DNA of 5,127 nucleotides from Actinobacteria bacterium UBA3028 (GTDB lineage: Bacteria > Actinomycetota > Actinomycetes > Nanopelagicales > Nanopelagicaceae). The notes beneath the pieces are model-generated. The model saw nothing but the letters and a program-made list of their open reading frames with translations, made no database searches and was not told the origin of the DNA. The position numbers were made by a program, and so were the translations under genes. Positions 1 to 5,127 of this stretch are shown piece after piece (within the stretch, counting starts at the first letter, position 1; each line of letters begins with the position of its first letter). The stretch is from assembly GCA_002367715.1 (NCBI GenBank), contig DFDL01000019.1, positions 1 through 5,127 of the forward strand, in the 5' to 3' direction.

Positions 1-7
1 AGCTCAT
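1..7 (-). CDS. Probable start of the next gene in the operon (two codons visible)
   Basis: On the minus strand the hisD stop reads ATGA, so an ATG at 7-5 overlaps TGA at 6-4 by the four-base arrangement typical of translationally coupled genes. A GAG core at 15-13, five bases before the ATG, is a plausible ribosome binding site. Only Met-Ser can be read before the window ends, so the sequence itself gives no identity. In actinobacterial his clusters hisD is normally followed by hisC (histidinol-phosphate aminotransferase), making that the best guess from context alone. The overlap could also be chance. Confidence 0.4.
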
Positions 8-1329
8 TGCTTCTCACTTTCAAATCTTGCGCTCATCGCCTCGCCATGAGCGGGTAGATCTTCAGAGTTTGCAAGTGTTATTACGTTCTGGGCAATATCT
101 GAGAAAGCCGCCTCGTCATATTCGATAAAGCTAACGCCCTTTAAAAAAGTCTGAACTGAAAGCCCACTTGAATGGCATGCGCAACCACCGGTTGGAAGAA
201 CATGGTTTGATCCTGCTGAGTAATCGCCAAGTGATACCGGAGTAAAGCGGCCAATGAAAACTGCTCCGGCATTTCTTATCGCAAGCGCATCGGTACTGGC
301 ATTTGTTGTTTGAATCTCCAAGTGTTCAGCTGCGTAAGCATTCGCAACATCTATCGCCTGTGAGATTGAATCGACTAATACGATTGCACTCTGGATTCCA
401 GACAAGGCCTTAGAAATACGTTCTGCATGCTTAGTCTTAGTTACTCTTCTGTTCAATTCAATCTCTACTGCATCGGCAAGTTCAGCGCTGTCGGTTACCA
501 AGAGCGCCGCTGCAATCACATCGTGCTCGGCCTGACTAATTAAATCTGCAGCTACATCACTAGCCAGAGCAGAGCTATCAGCAATCACCATTACTTCGGT
601 TGGTCCAGCCTCTGAATCAATTCCGATTAAGCCACGAAGTGCGCGCTTAGCAGCGGCAACATAGATATTCCCAGGTCCAGTTACTACATCAACGCTCTCA
701 CAAACATCTGGCACTCCATATGCAAACATTGCGATTGCCTGCGCCCCACCAATTGCATATACCTCATCGACTCCTAGCAATGCGCAGGTTGCCAATATTG
801 TCTTATTCGGAAATCCGCTATTTTCAATCTGTGGCGGTGAGGCAATAGCAATACTAGAAACTTTAGCTAACTGCGCTGGTACCACATTCATAATCACTGA
901 GCTTGGATAAACCGCTCGCCCTCCTGGAACGTAGAGCCCGACACGTTCTACTGGTATTTGTCTATGACTTACCTTGCCACCCGATACAACTTGGGTCTCT
1001 AGAGTCTGTCTAATCTGATCAACATGTACTTTACCTACTCGAACGATGGCCTCTTCTAAGGCACTGCGCACCTTGGGATCGAGCTCTTTTAGGGCAGAGG
1101 TGATAACTTCTTTTGGGACTCGAATTTTTTCTGGCCTAATGCCATCAAATTTTTCACAGAGGTTTAAGAGATCGCTTTCATTTGCGCTCTTAACAATACT
1201 TAGAATCGGTTCAATACTCTCGAGTGCGTGCGCTATATCTAATGCAGCCCTTGGTAAGTCGCTGCGATATCCACCCTTACTTAGGCTTCTGCCACGAAAA
1301 TCTACTCTGCGGATCGCCACGTTATTCAC
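4..1329 (-). CDS. hisD: Histidinol dehydrogenase
   Basis: Complete 441-residue zinc- and NAD-dependent enzyme that oxidises L-histidinol through histidinal to L-histidine, the last two steps of histidine synthesis in the cytoplasm. The family blocks are present in order: VGLYVPGG at 130-137, GPGNIYVAAAKR, EAGPTEVMVIAD, ISQAEHD, AAEHLEIQT, SLGDYSAGSNHVLPT and EDLPAHGEA. By alignment with E. coli HisD the zinc ligands are Q266, H269, D369 and H428, and the catalytic pair is E335-H336; all are present, so the enzyme should be active. The start is GTG at 1329 (MNNVAIRRVDFRG). A second GTG three codons in (1320) would give an N-terminus nearer in length to other actinobacterial HisD proteins, and neither start has a clear Shine-Dalgarno sequence. 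The gene follows dnaE by 14 bases and its TGA stop overlaps a probable next start. In actinobacteria hisD usually heads a his cluster (hisC, hisB and others), which probably continues to the left. Confidence 0.98.
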   Translation of the reverse strand: MNNVAIRRVDFRGRSLSKGGYRSDLPRAALDIAHALESIEPILSIVKSANESDLLNLCEKFDGIRPEKIRVPKEVITSALKELDPKVRSALEEAIVRVGKVHVDQIRQTLETQVVSGGKVSHRQIPVERVGLYVPGGRAVYPSSVIMNVVPAQLAKVSSIAIASPPQIENSGFPNKTILATCALLGVDEVYAIGGAQAIAMFAYGVPDVCESVDVVTGPGNIYVAAAKRALRGLIGIDSEAGPTEVMVIADSSALASDVAADLISQAEHDVIAAALLVTDSAELADAVEIELNRRVTKTKHAERISKALSGIQSAIVLVDSISQAIDVANAYAAEHLEIQTTNASTDALAIRNAGAVFIGRFTPVSLGDYSAGSNHVLPTGGCACHSSGLSVQTFLKGVSFIEYDEAAFSDIAQNVITLANSEDLPAHGEAMSARFESEKQ

Positions 1330-1343
1330 GAGCTAATTCTAAT
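1330..1343 (-). promoter_or_regulatory. dnaE-hisD gap without a recognisable Shine-Dalgarno sequence
   Basis: The 14-base gap reads ATTAGAATTAGCTC before the hisD GTG. It contains no GGAG-like core and, with the dnaE stop, shows only a short TTAG-rich pattern. There is no room for a promoter plus leader, and no hairpin that could act as a terminator after dnaE. The likely reading is read-through transcription from dnaE into hisD with coupled or weak initiation at GTG. The absence of a T-box, attenuator or leader peptide is direct from the sequence, so histidine-responsive control is not visible here. Confidence 0.4.
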
Positions 1344-4300
1344 CTAAACCAGACAATCGGGGCCGAGTATAGATTTGAGGTCTGCGCTAAGACTTGGTGA
1401 CGCAGTGACCCTAAGGTCATCTCCGATCTTCATGACCAAGCTCTTTCGACCATCATCTAATTTCAAATGAACTTCTCGCTTACCTGGATGTGAGCGCAAT
1501 ATCTCTTTAATCCGATCTACAACTGGGGGTGTGCAGCGAGCTGTTTCCATTGAGATAATTAGTGGCCCAGTCGGAGTTAGCGTGATATCGGGAAGTGATA
1601 GATCTAACGCCATAATCTTTGCTTGTTCTTCCCGCTTATCGACTCTTCCGCGAATTATTACGATGCGATCCTCGATGAGATTGATCGAATGTTGAGTATA
1701 AGAATTCGAGAAGAACATTACATCGACCGCGCCCTCTAAATCTTCAACAGTAACAATCGCCCATGGGGTTCCTTGTCTCGAAACTTTGCGTTGTATCTGA
1801 GTGATGAGTCCGCCAATCGTGACTATCTGTTCATGGCCAATGCCTTCATCACTTATCTGGCTTATTGGCATATCCGTGCTGGAACGCAGCAAATGTTCAA
1901 CGCCGAGTAGCGGATGATCGGAGACATAGAGTCCGAGCATTTCTCGCTCATAGCTAAGTAGAAGTGCCTTCTCCCATTCTTGATCTGGGATATCTAAAGC
2001 AACACCTGCAACATCAGATTTAGCTCCCCCGGATGTACTACCAAAGAGATCAAATTGTCCGATGGATTCTGCGCGCTTTGCCTCCATAACAGAATCAATA
2101 GCTTCAAGATAAATCAGTGTGAGACCCTTTCTTGGATGGCCAAGTGAATCAAAGGCGCCACCTTTAATGAGTGATTCAATAGTTTTCTTGTTACAGACAT
2201 TTGCATCAACCTTTGCCAAGAAATCTCCAAAAGATTCATATCGATCAGTAACCTCTCGCTTTGCAACGATAGATACAACAACGTTCTCGCCAACATTTCT
2301 AATTGCAGTTAAGCCAAATCGAATGTCTGAGCCAAGTGGGGTGTAATCAGCTTGTGATTCATTTACATCTGGTGGAAGGACTTTAATGCCCATTCGCCTG
2401 CACTCATTTAGATAGAGCGCACTCTTATCTTTATCATCTCTTACACTTGTTAAGAGCGCGGCCATGTACTCTGTTGGGTAATTAGCCTTCAAATATGCGG
2501 TCCAGTATGAAACCATGCCATAACCCGCACTATGTGCTCGGTTAAATGCATAATCCGAGAATGGGATTAGTGTCTCCCACAGCTTGGTAATTGCAGATTT
2601 AGGAAAGTTCTTCTCGAGCATTCCATTTTCGAAATTCACATACTCTTTATCTAGAATATCTTTATTCTTCTTACCCATAGCTTTACGTAACAAATCAGCT
2701 CGCCCTAAGCTAAAGCCGGCCACCTTCTGGGCAATCGCCATTACCTGCTCTTGATAAACAATTAACCCGTAGGTATCTCCCAAAATTTCCTCAAGCACCT
2801 CAGTAAGGTCTGGGTGAATTGGGATAACTTCTTGGCGTTTGTTTTTACGATCGGCATAATCATTATGTGCATTAACGCCCATAGGTCCTGGCCGATAGAG
2901 CGCTATAACTGCCGAGATATCTTCAAAGGAATCGGGGTTCATCTGTCGCAATAGCGCCCGCATGGGGCCACCATCTAGCTGAAAGACTCCGAGAGTTTCA
3001 CCCCGACCAAGCAACTGATAGGTCTTTACATCATCAAGAGTCAGGGTAGCTAGATCCAGATCGATTTCTTGATTTGCTTTTATATTTAGAAGGCAATCAT
3101 CTAATACTGAAAGATTTCGCAATCCCAAGAAGTCCATCTTCAAGAGACCAATTGACTCGCAGGCTCCCATATCGAACTGGGTAATTATTGCGCCATCTGC
3201 TTCTCGGCGATGAATTGGAATAACTTCTAGCAATGGCTCCTTACTTAAAATGACACCAGCGGCGTGTACCCCCCACTGTCGCTTAAGCCCTTCAAGACCA
3301 CGTGCAGTATCCACTATTCGCTTAGAATCAGGATCAGATTCATAAAGCGATCTAAACTCTCCTGCCTCGCCGTATCTATCATTGTTAGAGTCAAATACTC
3401 CTGCCAGCGAAATATCCTTGCCCATTACAGATGGCGGCAGCGCCTTGGTCAATTTATCACCAATTGCATAGGGATAGCCAAGGACGCGAGTTGAATCTTT
3501 TAGCGCTTGCTTGGATTTAATAGTTCCGTAAGTAATTATTTGAGCAACGCGATCCTCACCATACTTCTCTGTTGCATATGCAATCATCTCCGAGCGCCGG
3601 CGTTCATCAAAATCTAAATCAATATCTGGCATAGAGATACGTTCTGGATTCAAAAATCGCTCGAACAATAATCCGTGCTTTATTGGATCTAATGCAGTGA
3701 TTCCTAGTGCATATGAGACCAATGAACCAGCTGCAGATCCTCGACCAGGTCCAACTCGAATCCCCACCTTGCGCGCATGTGAACATAGATCAGAGACAAC
3801 AAGAAAATACCCGGGAAAGCCCATTTTGATCATTACATCTAATTCATAATCAAGGCGCTCTTGATAATTTGCGGGAACTTGGCCATTTAACCGTTCGACT
3901 AAGCCCTTATTGGATTCTTTGCGGAGCCAGGAATCTTCACTCTCGCCCTTTGGTACCGAATACTGCGGAAGTAGATTCTCGTTTTCACGCATAGTTATGT
4001 TGCAACGCTCTGCAATCAATAGCGTGTTATCGCAGGCTTCTGGAATTTCTGAGAAAAGCTCGCGCATCTCGCTCGCGCTTTTCAAATAGAACTCGTTATT
4101 CTCAAATTTAAAGCGCTTGGGATCTGCGAGAGTTGACCCAGATTGAACACATAGAAGTGCTTCATGAGATTCGGCATCTTCCCGGTTTGTATAGTGCAGA
4201 TCATTTGTTGCAAGGAGTGGTAGCCCAAGCTCCTTACCTAGCTTTAGAAGGTCATTCTTGACTCGGCTCTCTATCTCAATCCCATGGTCCATAATCTCAA

Positions 4301-4859
4301 GATAAAAATTCTCTGCCCCAAAAATATCCCGAAGTTCACTAGCTGCCAGCCTTGCCTCTTTAAATGCGCCCATTCGCAACCTGGTCTGAATTTCTCCACC
4401 TGGGCACCCGGTTGTTGCAATAATTCCAGTTGCATATTTCGATAGTAAATCTCGATCCATGCGCGGCTTGTAGTAATAGCCTTCAAGGGATGCAAGTGAT
4501 GAGAGCTTAAATAAATTTGATAGGCCGACGTTGTTTTCTGCCAGCAGAGTCATATGCGTATAAGCCCCACCACCAGACACATCATCTACGCCGCCCTCAG
4601 CCCACTTAACGCGCTTGCGTTCAAATCTAGATTCTGGTGCAACATAGGCTTCGATTCCAATTATGGGTTTTACGCCGGCTGCAATCGCCTTCTTATTAAA
4701 TTCATATGCCCCGAAGACATTTCCGTGGTCGGTAATTGCAATGGCAGGCATGCCCTGATTTGCAACTTCCGCGACTAATTCATCTACTCGAGCCGCGCCA
4801 TCGAGCATCGAATACTCGGTATGTACGTGTAAGTGGACGAATCCTGATTCTGCAGACAT
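1344..4859 (-). CDS. dnaE: DNA polymerase III alpha subunit (replicative DnaE1-type polymerase)
   Basis: Complete 1171-residue C-family replicative polymerase, close to the usual 1160-1185. It synthesises both chromosomal strands within the Pol III holoenzyme, held on DNA by the beta clamp. Order by rough residue number: PHP domain 7-280; palm with the GPGRGSAAGS block at 370-379 and catalytic aspartates D412 and D414 (PDIDLDF) and D576 (KMDFLGL); fingers about 580-830 with NRAHSAGYG at 773-781; helix-hairpin-helix about 845-910; clamp-binding motif QFDLF at 935-939; OB fold about 1012-1085; C-terminal domain to 1171, where tau binds in relatives. The PHP site appears complete by comparison with Mycobacterium DnaE1 (H11, H13, D20, H45, E70, H102, C152, D220, H222), so it is probably an intrinsic 3'-5' proofreader. 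The ATG at 4859 is chosen because it begins MSAESGFVHLHVHTEYS; the next Met (M18) would lose H11 and H13. No intein or frameshift is seen. DnaE2 is unlikely, given the intact clamp motif, PHP site and context. Confidence 0.98.
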   Translation of the reverse strand: MSAESGFVHLHVHTEYSMLDGAARVDELVAEVANQGMPAIAITDHGNVFGAYEFNKKAIAAGVKPIIGIEAYVAPESRFERKRVKWAEGGVDDVSGGGAYTHMTLLAENNVGLSNLFKLSSLASLEGYYYKPRMDRDLLSKYATGIIATTGCPGGEIQTRLRMGAFKEARLAASELRDIFGAENFYLEIMDHGIEIESRVKNDLLKLGKELGLPLLATNDLHYTNREDAESHEALLCVQSGSTLADPKRFKFENNEFYLKSASEMRELFSEIPEACDNTLLIAERCNITMRENENLLPQYSVPKGESEDSWLRKESNKGLVERLNGQVPANYQERLDYELDVMIKMGFPGYFLVVSDLCSHARKVGIRVGPGRGSAAGSLVSYALGITALDPIKHGLLFERFLNPERISMPDIDLDFDERRRSEMIAYATEKYGEDRVAQIITYGTIKSKQALKDSTRVLGYPYAIGDKLTKALPPSVMGKDISLAGVFDSNNDRYGEAGEFRSLYESDPDSKRIVDTARGLEGLKRQWGVHAAGVILSKEPLLEVIPIHRREADGAIITQFDMGACESIGLLKMDFLGLRNLSVLDDCLLNIKANQEIDLDLATLTLDDVKTYQLLGRGETLGVFQLDGGPMRALLRQMNPDSFEDISAVIALYRPGPMGVNAHNDYADRKNKRQEVIPIHPDLTEVLEEILGDTYGLIVYQEQVMAIAQKVAGFSLGRADLLRKAMGKKNKDILDKEYVNFENGMLEKNFPKSAITKLWETLIPFSDYAFNRAHSAGYGMVSYWTAYLKANYPTEYMAALLTSVRDDKDKSALYLNECRRMGIKVLPPDVNESQADYTPLGSDIRFGLTAIRNVGENVVVSIVAKREVTDRYESFGDFLAKVDANVCNKKTIESLIKGGAFDSLGHPRKGLTLIYLEAIDSVMEAKRAESIGQFDLFGSTSGGAKSDVAGVALDIPDQEWEKALLLSYEREMLGLYVSDHPLLGVEHLLRSSTDMPISQISDEGIGHEQIVTIGGLITQIQRKVSRQGTPWAIVTVEDLEGAVDVMFFSNSYTQHSINLIEDRIVIIRGRVDKREEQAKIMALDLSLPDITLTPTGPLIISMETARCTPPVVDRIKEILRSHPGKREVHLKLDDGRKSLVMKIGDDLRVTASPSLSADLKSILGPDCLV

Positions 4860-4872
4860 TTATCCGAGGTTA
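4860..4872 (-). promoter_or_regulatory. rluD-dnaE gap with weak ribosome binding site
   Basis: The 13-base gap reads TAACCTCGGATAA immediately before the dnaE ATG. A GGA at 4865-4863 is the only Shine-Dalgarno-like element, and it is short and closer to the start than usual. The gap cannot hold a promoter by itself, so dnaE is most likely co-transcribed with rluD or read from a promoter inside rluD. Translation probably relies partly on ribosomes finishing the upstream gene. Confidence 0.4.
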
Positions 4873-5127
4873 CTACTTTGAATCGACTACTTGGCCCTTG
4901 GCCAATATTTCAAGAGAGCGTGTCAGGTCGGCAGGATATTCGGAGAAGAATGCGATCTCTGATCCTGAGGCGGGATGGGTGAATTTCAACTCACGAGCAT
5001 GTAGCCAGGGCCGGGTTATCTCAAGCCTATTTGCGATTGTGTGGTCGGCCCCATAAGTCATATCGCCAACTAGCGGGTGGCGAAGCGCAGAGAAGTGAAC
5101 ACGAATCTGATGTGTTCGTCCGGTCTC
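4873..5127 (-). CDS. rluD: RluD/RluA-family 23S rRNA pseudouridine synthase, C-terminal fragment (5' end outside window)
   Basis: Only the last 84 codons and the TAG stop are present; the reading frame is open to the right edge, so the start and the catalytic Asp motif lie outside the window. The visible part begins ETGRTHQIRVHFSALRHPL, followed by VGDMTYGAD and then RPWLHARELKFTHPASG. These are the conserved C-terminal blocks of the RluA/RluC/RluD family, whose members convert specific uridines in 23S rRNA to pseudouridine in the cytoplasm. RluD modifies the helix 69 loop (1911/1915/1917 in E. coli numbering). The ATG at 5061 is internal, because the family motif continues upstream of it. 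The gene lies 13 bases upstream of dnaE on the same strand, matching the actinobacterial order rluD before dnaE. Family membership is firm; assignment to RluD rather than another RluA-type enzyme rests on the neighbourhood and is less certain. Confidence 0.9.
   Translation of the reverse strand, partial: ETGRTHQIRVHFSALRHPLVGDMTYGADHTIANRLEITRPWLHARELKFTHPASGSEIAFFSEYPADLTRSLEILAKGQVVDSK

Noticed and set aside
1046..1336. 96-codon plus-strand open frame opposite the hisD 5' end
   Set aside because: Entirely antisense to conserved hisD codons and ending next to the hisD start; no family resemblance, so treated as chance.
1330..1343. TTAG-rich stretch before hisD as a possible repeat or operator
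   Set aside because: Units are only four bases in an A/T-rich gap of 14 bases and overlap a stop codon; too short to distinguish from chance.
1344..4859. Possible intein or split in dnaE, since some bacterial DnaE genes carry inteins
   Set aside because: All domains follow without insertion, total length is normal at 1171 residues, and the catalytic blocks at 412-414 and 576 are uninterrupted.
4736..5056. 106-codon plus-strand open frame spanning the rluD-dnaE junction
   Set aside because: It lies antisense to two well-supported genes, has no recognisable domain, and shows no clear ribosome binding site; it is a shadow of the minus-strand coding frames.
4873..5061. Separate 62-residue protein starting at the ATG at 5061
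   Set aside because: The frame continues upstream with the RluD-family motif ETGRTHQIRVHF, so the ATG is internal and this is the C-terminus of a larger gene cut by the window edge.
1..5127. Search for an undescribed system, mobile element, CRISPR array or RNA gene
   Set aside because: Nearly every base is covered by three conserved housekeeping genes; I saw no repeats, inverted termini, tRNA-like folds or unexplained gaps.

Overview
This 5.1 kb window is a compact block of three bacterial housekeeping genes, all on the minus strand. In transcription order they run from the right edge to the left: the C-terminal end of an RluD/RluA-family 23S rRNA pseudouridine synthase, the complete DNA polymerase III alpha subunit (dnaE), and complete histidinol dehydrogenase (hisD). 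At the extreme left edge a probable next start codon overlaps the hisD stop as ATGA. From hisD and the direction of transcription, this next gene is most likely the following histidine gene (hisC), but only two codons are visible.

The proteins point to an actinobacterium. HisD resembles mycobacterial and streptomycete HisD through most of its length (for example the VPVERVGLYVPGG-like block, AAEHLEIQT, and HSSGLSVQTFLKG near the C-terminus). DnaE resembles actinobacterial DnaE1, including the HxHTEYSMLDGAA start and a complete PHP metal site. The order rluD > dnaE > hisD is the relative order I recall in Mycobacterium and Streptomyces, where other genes lie between them. By eye the base composition is moderate (mid-40s % GC), low for this phylum. 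The gaps between genes are only 13 and 14 bases. Together these suggest a small-genome, low-GC actinobacterium such as the freshwater acI group (Nanopelagicales); this is inference from style and similarity, not from a marker gene.

Layout: 5127-4873 rluD C-terminus; 4872-4860 gap with a weak Shine-Dalgarno-like GGA; 4859-1344 dnaE; 1343-1330 gap with no recognisable Shine-Dalgarno; 1329-4 hisD, starting with GTG; 7-1 probable next start. Coding sequence fills practically the whole window. I see no RNA gene, mobile element, CRISPR array, long repeat, terminator hairpin or convincing promoter. The genes do unrelated jobs (ribosome modification, chromosome replication, histidine synthesis) but probably share a transcript, since neither gap leaves room for a separate promoter outside coding sequence.

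I found no sign of a new biological system. The points worth a second look are modest: an intact PHP proofreading site in DnaE, direct adjacency of dnaE and hisD, and weak translation signals at the gene junctions.
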